Shown piece after piece: positions 26,416 to 35,161 of a stretch of DNA of 64,000 bases. The stretch comes from JAXMCI01 sp046349435. Lineage in GTDB: Bacteria > Pseudomonadota > Alphaproteobacteria > Dongiales > Dongiaceae. Under the pieces are notes generated by a model that did not search any database, had not been told where the DNA came from, and saw only the letters and a list, made by a program, of their open reading frames with translations. The position numbers were made by a program, and so were the translations under genes. How positions within the stretch are numbered: the stretch's first letter is position 1; each line of letters starts with the position of its first letter. Location of the stretch: assembly GCA_046349435.1 (NCBI GenBank), contig JAXMCI010000001.1:124001-188000 (forward strand), written 5' to 3'.

Positions 26416-27711
26416 TCAGGATGCGGCCGCTGCGGCGAGCTCCTGCCGCAGCGCGCGGCGATAGCGGTGATAGTCGACCTCGAGCGCGTGGCGTGGCGTC
26501 GCCATCCAGTCGCGCCGGCTGCGGGCCTGCTGGCGGGCGATGCGGGCGGCGATGTCGGCGGGCGCGGTCCAGCGGCCGGCGAGCGCGGCGGCGACCAGCC
26601 GGCCCTGCAGCTCGGCCAGCGTCCAGATGCAGCCGACCGGCTGGATCAGGCCGATGAAGAAGAGGTCGCGGCGGCCCGGCGGGACGACGTTGAGATAGAG
26701 CGGCGGGATGGTGCCGGCGGGACCGAGGCCGAGCGCCTCGCGGTCGAGGAAGGGGAAGGAGACGCGGTAGCCGGTGGCGGCGACGACGCAGTCATAGGGC
26801 TCGCTGCGACCGTCGGCGAAGACCACCTGCCGGCCCTCGAAGCGGACGACGTCGGGGCGCACCGCGACCTCGCCATGGCTGATCGCGTGCAGGATCTCCG
26901 AGTTGAGGGTCGGGTGCTGCGACAGCGCGCCGTGCCGCGGCCTCGGCAGGCCGTAGCGCCGGTTGCTGCCATGGACCAGCGCGATGGCCAGCCGCGCCGT
27001 GGCGGCGCGCAACGGCCGCGGCAGCCACCAGATGCCGCCATTGACGATGTCGGTCGGCCGGCCGGCGATCAGCTTGGGGAAGAAGTGGTAGCCGCGGCGC
27101 ATGCTGACGGCGCAGAAGGAGGCCACGCGCGCCGTCTCGACGGCGACGTCGCAGGCCGAATTGCCGCCGCCGATCACCAGCACCCGCTGCCCGGCGAAGG
27201 GCCGCGCCGACTTGAACTGGTGGGCGTGGATCAGCCGGCCGTCGAAGGTGCCGGGATAGGACGGCTCGAGCGGGTCCCAGTGATGGCCGCTCGCCACCAG
27301 CAGCGCGTCGCAGCGCTCGCTCGACGCGCCGGCCGGCCCGTCCAGCTCGAGTCGCCAGCCGCCTTCGGTCAGCGCCGTGGCGCGGCGCAGCTCGGTGCCG
27401 AAGCGGATCCGCGGGGTGACGCCGAAGCGATCGGCATATCCGGCGAAATAGGCCTGCAGCACCCGGTGCGAGGGGTAGTCGGCGGTGCCCGGCGGCATCG
27501 GAAAGCCGTCATATTCCGAGAGCCGGCGGGAGCTGATCGCGTGCGCCGTCTCGTAGACGCTGGAATGGCCCGGCCGCTCGTCGAAGACCCAGTTGCCGCC
27601 GACCCGGTCGTTGCGGTCGAGCAGCACGACATCGTCGAAGCCGCCCTCGAGCAGCGCGCGGCCGGCGGCGATGCCGCTCGGCCCGGCCCCCAGGATGCAG
27701 ATCCGCGGCAT
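26416..27711 (-). CDS. Flavin-containing monooxygenase
   Basis: 431 aa. CILGAGPSGIAAGRALL binds FAD, VIGGGNSACDVAVE binds NADPH, and YPGTFDGRLIHAHQF is close to the FMO/Baeyer-Villiger fingerprint. VVAATGYRVSFPF is the C-terminal ATG motif. ATG 27711 (GGAAGGGGG upstream) begins at the first beta strand; an ATG twelve codons earlier adds an unrelated tail. Likely oxygenates a small N- or S-containing or ketone substrate. Divergent from the SDR gene at 27882. Confidence 0.9.
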   Translation of the reverse strand: MPRICILGAGPSGIAAGRALLEGGFDDVVLLDRNDRVGGNWVFDERPGHSSVYETAHAISSRRLSEYDGFPMPPGTADYPSHRVLQAYFAGYADRFGVTPRIRFGTELRRATALTEGGWRLELDGPAGASSERCDALLVASGHHWDPLEPSYPGTFDGRLIHAHQFKSARPFAGQRVLVIGGGNSACDVAVETARVASFCAVSMRRGYHFFPKLIAGRPTDIVNGGIWWLPRPLRAATARLAIALVHGSNRRYGLPRPRHGALSQHPTLNSEILHAISHGEVAVRPDVVRFEGRQVVFADGRSEPYDCVVAATGYRVSFPFLDREALGLGPAGTIPPLYLNVVPPGRRDLFFIGLIQPVGCIWTLAELQGRLVAAALAGRWTAPADIAARIARQQARSRRDWMATPRHALEVDYHRYRRALRQELAAAAAS

Positions 27712-27881
27712 CGGCCCCCTTCCCGCCTGCTGCGGCCCAGATAGCACGAGCCGCCCGCGCGCCGGAAGCGCTGGGGTAGCGCCCGGGCGGGCGCGCTTGA
27801 CAAGCGCCGCCGGCGAAACCCACGCTGCCCGTCATCCCGCCCGGCCGCCGCCGGCCGGCCGCCATCCAGGACGTTACGCCC

Positions 27882-28652
27882 ATGAGGCTCGAGGACAAGG
27901 TCGCGATCATCACCGGCGGGGCGCGCGGCATCGGCGCCGCGGTGGCGCGGCGCTACGCCGCGGAAGGGGCGGTCGTCGCGGTCGCCGACCTGAAGCTCGA
28001 GGACGCGGCGGGGCTGGCCGGCGAGATCGGCGGCCGCGCCTTCGGGGTGGCGGTCGACGTCACCCGGCAGGACAGCATCGACGCGCTGGTCGCCGAGGTG
28101 GTGCGCCGGGCGGGCGGCGTCGACATCCTGTTCAACAATGCCGGCATCTTCGAGATCCAGCCGGTGCTGGAGATCACCCGGGAGAGCTGGGACCGCGTCT
28201 TCGACGTCAACACCAAGGGCCTGTTCTTCACGCTGCAGGCGGTGGCCCGGCGGATGGCCGAGCAGGGCCGCGGCGGCAAGATCGTCAACCTCGCCTCGGA
28301 GGCCGGGCGGCAGGGCCAGGCGCTGGTGCTGCATTACTGCGCCAGCAAGGCGGCGGTGATCAGCATCACCCAATCGGCCGGGCTGGCGCTGGCGAAGCAG
28401 AAGATCAATGTCAACGCCATCGCGCCGGGGGTGATCGACACGCCGATGTGGGACGTCGTCGACAGCCTGTTCGCCCGGTACGAGAACCTGGCGATCGGCG
28501 AGAAGAAGAAGCAGGTCGGCCGCTCCGTCCCCTATGGCCGGATGGGCGTGCCGGAGGACATCGTCGGCGCCGCGGTGTTCCTCGCCTCCGCCGAGTCCGA
28601 CTACGTGGTCGGCCAGACCCTCAACGTCTGCGGCGGGCGGCAGCTCGACTGA
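27882..28652 (+). CDS. Short-chain dehydrogenase, sorbitol/galactitol dehydrogenase-like
   Basis: 256 aa classical SDR: TGGARGIGAAVA cofactor loop, NNAGIF, active site NLASEAG (Ser) and YCASKAAV (Tyr/Lys). The start MRLEDKVAIITGGARG and the WDVVDSLFARYE segment resemble rhodobacterial SmoS/galactitol dehydrogenases that oxidise hexitols with NAD. Substrate inference is moderate. No transporter or kinase for polyols is adjacent. Confidence 0.87.
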   Translation: MRLEDKVAIITGGARGIGAAVARRYAAEGAVVAVADLKLEDAAGLAGEIGGRAFGVAVDVTRQDSIDALVAEVVRRAGGVDILFNNAGIFEIQPVLEITRESWDRVFDVNTKGLFFTLQAVARRMAEQGRGGKIVNLASEAGRQGQALVLHYCASKAAVISITQSAGLALAKQKINVNAIAPGVIDTPMWDVVDSLFARYENLAIGEKKKQVGRSVPYGRMGVPEDIVGAAVFLASAESDYVVGQTLNVCGGRQLD

Positions 28653-28687
28653 CGTCCTCCCTCTCCCGCTTCGCGCGCGAGGGCCTT

Positions 28688-30034
28688 TCAGTCGCCCGCC
28701 GGCGGGGCCGCCTCGCCCCGCGGCGGGACGATGCGGAGCAGCTGGTTCAGCAGCACCGCCATCACGGTGGCCAGCGTCAGCGAGGAATCGAAGAGCGGCC
28801 GCAGCGTCGGCCCGACATCGCCGTAGAGCTGCGGCAGGATGTCGAGGCTCAGGCCGAAATAGAGCGACATGCCGATGACGAAGACGCGGCGGTTGTCGGG
28901 CTTGCTGCCGATGATGATCTGCAGCCCCGACCAGATCATGAAGCAGGCGCTGAAGACGAGGATCGCGCCGGCCACCGGGATCGGCATGATCGACAGCAGG
29001 GCGGCGAGCTTGGGCGAGAATCCGAGCAGCGCGAAGAGCGCCCCGGCGGCGATGCCGATCCAGCGGCTGGTGGCGCCCGACGCGCTGCTCATCGCGACGT
29101 TGCTCGCCGAGGTGTCCGAGGCGAGGCCGCCGAGCAGGCCGGAGGCGGTGACCGAGATCGCGTCGGCGACCAGCCCGTCGCCGATCCGCCGCAGGTCCGG
29201 GGCGCGCCAGTCATCGTCGTTGACCTTCTCGCACAGCACCAGGTTGCCGACCGATTTAAGCCCGCCGCAGATCGAGGCGATGGCGAAGGCCGGCAGCAGC
29301 GACCAGCTGAAGGAGATGTTCCAGAAGCCCTCATAGGCCGGCAGCCCGATCCACGGCGCCGCGGCGACGTGCCCGAGCTCGACGGGGGTGAGCAGCCCGG
29401 CCAGGATCGACAGCCCGTATCCCAGCAGCGACCCGAGCAGCACGCCATAGAGCCTGAGCCGCCGCCCGCCCCAGACATTGGCCCCGACCATCACCGCGAG
29501 CGCGGCGACGGCAATCAGCAGGCTGACGAGCTGGATCGGCTCCCCGGCATAGCTGACGTGGAGGAACTTGGAGGCGCCCAGCGGCACCATCCCGATCGCC
29601 ACCATGAGGACGACGAGCCCGGTGATCTCGGTCGGGAACAGGAAGGCGAGCCGCGGCAGCAGCCGGCCGAACGCCACCTCGACGAGCCCGGCGGCGATCG
29701 TCATGCCGCGCATCAGCGGCAATCCGCCCGCCCAGGCGGCGCTCATCGACACGGCGAAGAAGTTGGGACCGCAGAGGTTGGGGCAGAGAAAGCCCGAGCC
29801 GATGCCGAGAAAGCGCGTCGCCTGGACCATGGTGCCGATGCCGCAGGCGATCATCGAGGCGGCGACGACGGCGCGCACCTGGGCCGGATTGCCGGAGACT
29901 TCCGAGACCAGCACGATCGGCAGCACCAGCGAGCTCGCCATCAGCATGATGTGCTGGATGGCGAGCAGCGCCAGCGCCGGCGCGGGCGGGCGCTCGTCGA
30001 CCGCGAAGATCAGGCCGGCGGGGCGCTTGGCCAT
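28688..30034 (-). CDS. NCS2-family nucleobase (xanthine/uracil) permease
   Basis: 448 aa, about 12-14 membrane helices. IQHIMLMASSLVLPIV is the first-helix signature of the NCS2 family; SDTSASNVAMSSASG and the region IGIAAGALFALLGFSPKLAAL fit TM8-TM10. Imports purine or pyrimidine with a cation. ATG 30034 was chosen over longer in-frame starts because these lie inside the preceding Cache gene; the 25-bp overlap implies coupled expression with that gene. Confidence 0.88.
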   Translation of the reverse strand: MAKRPAGLIFAVDERPPAPALALLAIQHIMLMASSLVLPIVLVSEVSGNPAQVRAVVAASMIACGIGTMVQATRFLGIGSGFLCPNLCGPNFFAVSMSAAWAGGLPLMRGMTIAAGLVEVAFGRLLPRLAFLFPTEITGLVVLMVAIGMVPLGASKFLHVSYAGEPIQLVSLLIAVAALAVMVGANVWGGRRLRLYGVLLGSLLGYGLSILAGLLTPVELGHVAAAPWIGLPAYEGFWNISFSWSLLPAFAIASICGGLKSVGNLVLCEKVNDDDWRAPDLRRIGDGLVADAISVTASGLLGGLASDTSASNVAMSSASGATSRWIGIAAGALFALLGFSPKLAALLSIMPIPVAGAILVFSACFMIWSGLQIIIGSKPDNRRVFVIGMSLYFGLSLDILPQLYGDVGPTLRPLFDSSLTLATVMAVLLNQLLRIVPPRGEAAPPAGD

Positions 30035-31011
30035 CGCGGCTCCGCCTCGACCTTCATCCAGATCGGGGTGGCGAGGAAGAACTCGGTCCCGACGATCATC
30101 GTCTCGCCGCCGACCGTCAGCTTGCGGGCGACGATCACCTTCCGGTCCGGCACCGCGCTGCCCGGCTTGGGCCAGAGATAGAGAACCGCCGCACGGTCGG
30201 CCTGCTGCAGCTTGGCGAGCAGCTCCTGGATCGCCGGCGCGCCGACCGCGTCCCGGAAGCCGGAGAGGTCCCGCCCCGCCATGTTCGGGTAGGCGGGGTC
30301 GACCAGCAGCCGGCCGGCAGGGTCGAGCACGAAGACATAGGTGGCGAGGAAGGCGAAGGGCGAGGCGGGATCGAGGAAGGCCTGGAAGGCCGCCGCCTTG
30401 CCGGCGCTCAGGATCAGATCGCGGGCCTCGTCGATGCTGTCCTGCACGAACTTCATCTCGATCTTGATGTTGTAGCTGCCCGCGCCCACCGCATAGACCT
30501 TGCCGTCGGGCGCGACCACCTTGCGGACATAGGCGCTCTTCCACCGCGGGTCGACCTGGCTGCGCTCCTCCCAGAGATAGAAGACCCAGCCGGCGGCGTC
30601 GGGCTCGGACCGCCGCGCGACGTCGGTGATCCAGCGGACCACCGGCTTGCCGTGGATGTCGCGCAGGTCGATCAGGTTCCGGCCGACCAGCTCCGGCGAG
30701 GCCGGGTGGAAGACGCAGGTGCCGTCGACCGCGTAGACGAAGACATAGACGTCGTCATGCAGCCAGCGCGAGCCCGCAACGGTGAAGCGGCCGAACGCCG
30801 CCGTCCCCTCGCGGGCCACCAGGTCGGCCGCATCCTCGACCATCGCGACCAGCTGCCGCGTGTCCTCGTAGGCATAGGCCGAGAGCCGATCGCTGCTCGC
30901 CGCGGCCCGCGCCGGCGGCGCCGCCACCCAGCCGGCGAGCAGCGCCAGCGCCAGCAGGATCGGCCTGGCGCGGCACAGCGGGGCAAGCAGCCAGGGGGAG
31001 ATGGCCGGCAT
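30010..31011 (-). CDS. Periplasmic double-Cache sensor-like protein
   Basis: 333 aa. Signal peptide (ILLALALLAGWVAAPPARA) then two Cache units: residues 60-180 (VYVFVYAVDGTCVFHP, VGRNLIDLRD) and 190-320 (TYVFVLDPAGRLLVDP, AGRDLSGFRD), each ending in a WxxY/FYLW segment. There is no transmembrane anchor, HAMP or kinase domain, so it is a free periplasmic ligand-binding protein. It overlaps the NCS2 permease start by 25 bp and may present or sense the permease substrate. Confidence 0.78.
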   Translation of the reverse strand: MPAISPWLLAPLCRARPILLALALLAGWVAAPPARAAASSDRLSAYAYEDTRQLVAMVEDAADLVAREGTAAFGRFTVAGSRWLHDDVYVFVYAVDGTCVFHPASPELVGRNLIDLRDIHGKPVVRWITDVARRSEPDAAGWVFYLWEERSQVDPRWKSAYVRKVVAPDGKVYAVGAGSYNIKIEMKFVQDSIDEARDLILSAGKAAAFQAFLDPASPFAFLATYVFVLDPAGRLLVDPAYPNMAGRDLSGFRDAVGAPAIQELLAKLQQADRAAVLYLWPKPGSAVPDRKVIVARKLTVGGETMIVGTEFFLATPIWMKVEAEPRWPSAPPA

Positions 31012-31090
31012 CGAGGCGAGGGTCCAGAGGGATCCGGGCGACGGCCAAGCTAGGCCGTGGCCGGAGGACCGTCAATCCATGCGCGCGGCC

Positions 31091-31924
31091 TCACCTCGCA
31101 ATCCGCTCGATCTCGTAGATCGCCGGCCAGGTCTTGCCGGTGACCAGCAGGTGCCCGGTCGATTCCTCGATGGCGATGCCGTTCAGCACGTAGGGATAGG
31201 TCAGCGTCTTCGGGTCGGGGTTGAGGCCCTCGAGATCGATCCAGCCGACCACCGCGCCGCTGTCCGGCGCGATGATGGCGATGAAGTTGGTCTGCCAGAC
31301 ATTGGCGTAGATCCGGCCCTCGCGATATTCGAGCTCGTTGAGGAAGCCGACCGGCCCGACCTTGTCGTGGACGTAAATCGTCCGCCGGATCGCCATGGTC
31401 CGCGGATCGAAGGCCAGGATGGCGCTCGACCCGTTGCTCATGAACAGCGACTCGCCGTCGGTGGTCAGGCCCCAGCCCTGGGTCGGGTAGCGGAAGGTGC
31501 CGGTCGGCTCCAGGGTCGTGCGATCGTAGGAAAAGCCGATGTTGGAGAGGTAGGTCAGCTGATAGACGGTATCGCGCAGGATGGTGACGCCCTCGCCGAA
31601 CTCGTCGGGCGCCAGCCGCCGCTCACGCAGGACGCGGCCGCTCGCGAGCTCGCGCTGCACCAGGCGCGAACTGCCGTAGAGGCCGGTCCCCTCGTAGAGC
31701 AGGCCGCCGCTCATCAGCAGCCCCTCGGTATAGTTGCTGGTGTCGTGCGGATAGGTCCGGAGAACCTTGAAGCCGTAGACCGGGATATCCGTCTGCCCGA
31801 CGATCCGCGCCCGCGGCACCTGCCGGTAGTCGCTCGCCGGCGGCGGCGCCGCGGCGGCCGTGCCGATGGCGAAGAACGCGAGCATGGCAGCCCGCAGCAG
31901 GGCGCGTCCGGGATGCAAGCTCAT
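31091..31924 (-). CDS. Glutaminyl-peptide cyclotransferase (bacterial QC, propeller type)
   Basis: 277 aa. Signal peptide (LLRAAMLAFFAIGTAAAA) followed by a five-bladed propeller with the plant/bacterial QC hallmarks: TYPHDTSNYTEGLL, YEGTGLYGSS, GWGLTTDGESLFMSNG, NELEYREGRIYANVWQTN and LNGIAIE near the C-terminus. Converts N-terminal Gln to pyroglutamate in the periplasm. Its ATG overlaps the stop of the amino-acid ABC ATPase gene by 4 bp, so it is the last gene of that transport operon, an unusual location. Confidence 0.9.
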   Translation of the reverse strand: MSLHPGRALLRAAMLAFFAIGTAAAAPPPASDYRQVPRARIVGQTDIPVYGFKVLRTYPHDTSNYTEGLLMSGGLLYEGTGLYGSSRLVQRELASGRVLRERRLAPDEFGEGVTILRDTVYQLTYLSNIGFSYDRTTLEPTGTFRYPTQGWGLTTDGESLFMSNGSSAILAFDPRTMAIRRTIYVHDKVGPVGFLNELEYREGRIYANVWQTNFIAIIAPDSGAVVGWIDLEGLNPDPKTLTYPYVLNGIAIEESTGHLLVTGKTWPAIYEIERIAR

Positions 31925-32742
31925 TGTCCGTCTCCCCCCTGGACCCAGAAGGCGTTGCGGTCGCGGTAGTTCTCGAGGAACTGGGCGATCCGCGGATGCG
32001 GCGGGCGATGGAAGATCTCCGCCGGCGTGCCGCGGCCGATGATGCAGCCATGGTCGATGAAGACGACGGTGTCGGCGACCTGCGCGGCGAAGCCCATCTC
32101 ATGGGTGACCACGGCCATGGTCATCCCCTCGCCCGCCAGCGCGCGCATCACCTGCAGCACCTCGCCGACCAGCTCGGGGTCGAGGGAGGAGGTCGGCTCG
32201 TCGAACAGCATGATGTGCGGCTCCATGGCCAGCGCGCGGGCGATGGCGACGCGCTGCTGCTGGCCGCCGGAGAGCTGCGCCGGCCAGGCCGCCTCGCGGC
32301 CGGCCAGGCCGACCTTGGCAAGCATGGCGCGGCCGCGCGCCTCGGCCTCGCCGCGCGGCAGGCGGCGGACCAGCCGCAGCGCCTCGGTGACGTTGCCGAG
32401 CGCGGTCATGTGCGGCCACAGGTTGAACTGCTGGAAGACCATGCCGACATTGCGCCGCACCCGCGCGATCTCGGCGTCCGAGGCGCGCTGCCGGGCGCCG
32501 TTGCGGCCGGCCCGCCAACCCAGCGCCTGGCCCTCGATCAGGATATCGCCGGCCGAGGGCTCCTCGAGGAAGGCGATGGAGCGCAGCAGCGTGCTCTTGC
32601 CCGAGCCGGACGGGCCGATCACGCAGACCACCTCGGAGCGGCGGATCTCGAGGTCGACGGCGTCGAGCACGACATGGTCGCCGAAGCGCTTGGTGAGGCC
32701 GCGCAGCACCACCAGCGGCTCGCCGATCGCCCGGCCGCTCAT
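31921..32742 (-). CDS. Polar amino-acid ABC transporter, ATP-binding protein
   Basis: 273 aa. Walker A GPSGSGKST, Q-loop VFQQFNLWPHMT, signature LSGGQQQRVAIARAL, Walker B MLFDEPTSSLD and H-loop VVTHEMGFA are complete. The GlnQ/HisP-type sequence indicates amino-acid uptake. ATG 32742 overlaps the stop of the upstream permease gene by 4 bp. Confidence 0.95.
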   Translation of the reverse strand: MSGRAIGEPLVVLRGLTKRFGDHVVLDAVDLEIRRSEVVCVIGPSGSGKSTLLRSIAFLEEPSAGDILIEGQALGWRAGRNGARQRASDAEIARVRRNVGMVFQQFNLWPHMTALGNVTEALRLVRRLPRGEAEARGRAMLAKVGLAGREAAWPAQLSGGQQQRVAIARALAMEPHIMLFDEPTSSLDPELVGEVLQVMRALAGEGMTMAVVTHEMGFAAQVADTVVFIDHGCIIGRGTPAEIFHRPPHPRIAQFLENYRDRNAFWVQGGDGQ

Positions 32743-33407
32743 GCCGGCCGCACCATGAAGCGGCCGACCCGCGCCTCGACGCGCCGGCCGAGCCAGGCGG
32801 TGCCCTCGACCAGCGCCCAGTAGGCGAGCGCCAGGATGCCGAGCGTCGGCACGTAGGCGAAGGTGCGCGAGCCGATCGCGGTGACCGCCATCAGCAGCTC
32901 TGGCACGGTGGCGATCGACAGGACGGCGGTCTCCTTGCTCAGGATGATGATCATGTTGACCAGCGACGGCAGGATCACCACCAGCATCTGCGGCAGCTGG
33001 ATGCGGCGGATCGCCTGCCAGCGGGTGATCCCGACGCAGGCCGCCGCCTCGAGCTGGCCCTTCGGCACCGAGAGGAAGCCGGCGCGGAACAGCTCGGCGA
33101 AGTAGGCGCCGCCATAGATGCCGAGCGCGAGGATGCCGGCCGGGATGGGATCGAGGCTGAGGCCGAAATACGGCCCGCCGAAATAGAGGATGAAGAGCTG
33201 GATCAGGAAGGGCGTGCCGCGGATCACCTCGATATAGACGCGCAGCACGGCGCGCAGCGCGGCGCCGAGATAGAGCTGCGCGACGGCCACCGCGAAGCCG
33301 ATCGCCAGCCCGAGCACGACGCCGGAGACCCAGCACAGCAGGGTGACCCCCAGCCCGCTGAGGATCTCGCGCCAGCTTTCGAGCAGGACCGCGGGATCGA
33401 TGGTCAT
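32739..33407 (-). CDS. Amino-acid ABC transporter permease 2
   Basis: 222 aa, about five helices, HisMQ family. The EAA loop reads EAAACVGITRWQAIRRIQLPQ and the N-terminal YIEVIRGTPFLIQLF is family-typical. It starts in a 4-bp overlap with permease 1 and ends in a 4-bp overlap with the ATPase gene. It pairs with permease 1 as a heterodimer. Confidence 0.93.
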   Translation of the reverse strand: MTIDPAVLLESWREILSGLGVTLLCWVSGVVLGLAIGFAVAVAQLYLGAALRAVLRVYIEVIRGTPFLIQLFILYFGGPYFGLSLDPIPAGILALGIYGGAYFAELFRAGFLSVPKGQLEAAACVGITRWQAIRRIQLPQMLVVILPSLVNMIIILSKETAVLSIATVPELLMAVTAIGSRTFAYVPTLGILALAYWALVEGTAWLGRRVEARVGRFMVRPA

Positions 33408-34081
33408 CGCAGCGGCGCCCGCGCCAGCCGCCGCTCGAGCAGACCGCCGAGCAGCGCCAGGCAGCCATTGATCGCCAGGTAGACCGCGCCGGCCGCGACG
33501 TAGATCTCCAGCGGCCGGTAGGTGCTGGTGGCGATGTTCTGGCTGGTCCGGGTCAGCTCGGCCACCCCCACCACCGAGATCAGCGAGGAGGACTTGAGCA
33601 GCATGATGGTCTCGTTGACCAGCGCCGGCAGGGTCAGCCGCACCGCCTGGGGCACCAGGATGCGGGCGCTGGTCTGCCAGCGGCTGAGGCCGAGCATGAC
33701 GGCCGATTCCGTCTGGCCGCGCGGCAGGCCGAGGAAGCCGCCGCGCAGGATCTCGGCGATGTAGGCGGCGGTGCAGAGCGCCAGCGAGCCGACCGCGGCG
33801 ACGATCGAGGGCACGTTGATGCCGGCATGCGGCAGCAGGTAGTAGATCAGCAGCAGCTGCACGAGCAGCGGCACGCCGCGGAAGAAGCTGACATAGAGCG
33901 CGCCGAAGCGGCGCAGCGCGGCCTCGCGCGACAGCCGGCAGAGGCAGACCAGCGTGCCGATGCAGAAGCCGATGGCGACGGCGAGCAGCGAGACGAAGGC
34001 CGTCATCACCGCGCCCTGCAGCAGCAGCGGCAGCGAGCGGAGGATCAGGCCGAAGCTGAACACGACGCCGCGCGGTCGCAC
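33404..34081 (-). CDS. Amino-acid ABC transporter permease 1
   Basis: 225 aa HisMQ-type permease: SFFRGVPLLVQLLLIYYL and EAA loop ESAVMLGLSRWQTSARILVPQ. The likely start is GTG at 34081; a second GTG six codons later is possible, as no strong ribosome site is present. The G-run palindrome 34094-34115 lies immediately upstream. Confidence 0.9.
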   Translation of the reverse strand: MRPRGVVFSFGLILRSLPLLLQGAVMTAFVSLLAVAIGFCIGTLVCLCRLSREAALRRFGALYVSFFRGVPLLVQLLLIYYLLPHAGINVPSIVAAVGSLALCTAAYIAEILRGGFLGLPRGQTESAVMLGLSRWQTSARILVPQAVRLTLPALVNETIMLLKSSSLISVVGVAELTRTSQNIATSTYRPLEIYVAAGAVYLAINGCLALLGGLLERRLARAPLR

Positions 34082-34093
34082 CCGCCACCCCAG

Positions 34094-34115
34094 CCCTCCC
34101 CCGCAAGGGGGAGGG
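34094..34115. repeat. G-run palindrome (REP-like)
   Basis: CCCTCCCCCGC-AAGGGGGAGGG, 22 bp, identical to 15490-15511. It sits between the binding-protein gene and permease 1 of the amino-acid transporter, where a stem would favour higher expression of the binding protein. Confidence 0.6.
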
Positions 34116-34156
34116 TAAAGAGGGGCAGCGGGGACGCCATCAGCCCGACCCGCGCC

Positions 34157-34996
34157 TCAGAAGTTCGGCGGCGGGATGGTGTCGGGGGTATCCATCACCA
34201 GCCCGAACCACTTCTTCTCGATCGCCGCCAGGCGGCCATCCTTGTGCATCTTGACGATGGCGGCGTCGACCGCGTCCATCAGCGGCTGGGCGTCGGCGTC
34301 CTTCTTGCCGATATAGCCGAAATAGGCCTTGGCGCCGAAGGGCGGCAGGACGACCTCGAAGGTCTCCGGCCGCTGCGCGGCGACATAGGCGATGTTGGGC
34401 AGCGAGTTGCCGACGGCGACGATGCGGCCGGCGGCGAGGTCGGCATAGGCCTCGCTGTTGGAGACGTACTCGCGCAGCGTGATGCCGCCCGGCAGGCCCT
34501 CGCCGTACTTCTTCAGCTGCTCCATCTGCGAGGAGGCCTTGCCGGCGCCGACCGTCTTGCCGGCGATGTCCTCCGGCTTCGTCACGGTCTTGTCGCCGGC
34601 GCGCTTCAGCAGCGCCACGGTGGCGTCGGCGATCGGCACCGAGAAGCGGTAGCGCTCCATGCGCGCCTTGGTGATGGTGGCGGGGCCGGCCACCATGTCG
34701 TACTTGCCGGCGTCGAGCCCGGGCAGCACGCTCTCCCAGGGCAGGTCGACGAAGGTGACCTTGACGCCGAGCTCCTTGCCGACCTCCTCGAAGAGGTCGA
34801 CGTTGAGGCCCTTGTGCACGCCGTTGTCGACGAAGTCGAAGGGCGCGAACTGCTCCTCCGTGCCGATCACCAGCTCGCCCTTTTGCTTGACGCTGGCGAG
34901 CAGGTCGGCGGCGCGGGCCGGCAGCGCGGCGAAGCCGGCCAGCACGGCCACGGCGAGAGCGGCGACCAGCGGGCCGCGCGCGCAGATCCTTCTCAT
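34157..34996 (-). CDS. Amino-acid ABC transporter substrate-binding protein
   Basis: 279 aa family-3 solute-binding protein. Signal peptide MRRICARGPLVAALAVAVLA ending ARA near 30; then ELVIGTEEQFAPFDFVDNG, LNVDLFEEVGKELGV and DMVAGPATITKARMERYRFS, all typical of polar amino-acid binding proteins. First gene of the operon running to the glutaminyl cyclase. ATG 34996 follows GGGAGACCGAG. Confidence 0.93.
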   Translation of the reverse strand: MRRICARGPLVAALAVAVLAGFAALPARAADLLASVKQKGELVIGTEEQFAPFDFVDNGVHKGLNVDLFEEVGKELGVKVTFVDLPWESVLPGLDAGKYDMVAGPATITKARMERYRFSVPIADATVALLKRAGDKTVTKPEDIAGKTVGAGKASSQMEQLKKYGEGLPGGITLREYVSNSEAYADLAAGRIVAVGNSLPNIAYVAAQRPETFEVVLPPFGAKAYFGYIGKKDADAQPLMDAVDAAIVKMHKDGRLAAIEKKWFGLVMDTPDTIPPPNF

Positions 34997-35161
34997 CTCG
35001 GTCTCCCTGTCCTGTCGGCGAGGCGCCGGCCGGCGGATGCGGGCCGGGCGGCCAAACCTAATCCTTATGGCGGGACGCGACAATCGGCGGGATGCTCGGG
35101 CCACACCCAGGGGCTTGCCCGCGGCCGGGCATGGCGCGATCATCGCCCGAGCGACACGAGC

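Noticed and set aside
32739..34106. The two amino-acid permeases as one 455-aa fused protein
   Set aside because: The long frame reads permease 1 out of frame; the ATGA overlap at 33404-33407 gives two proper HisMQ-type proteins.
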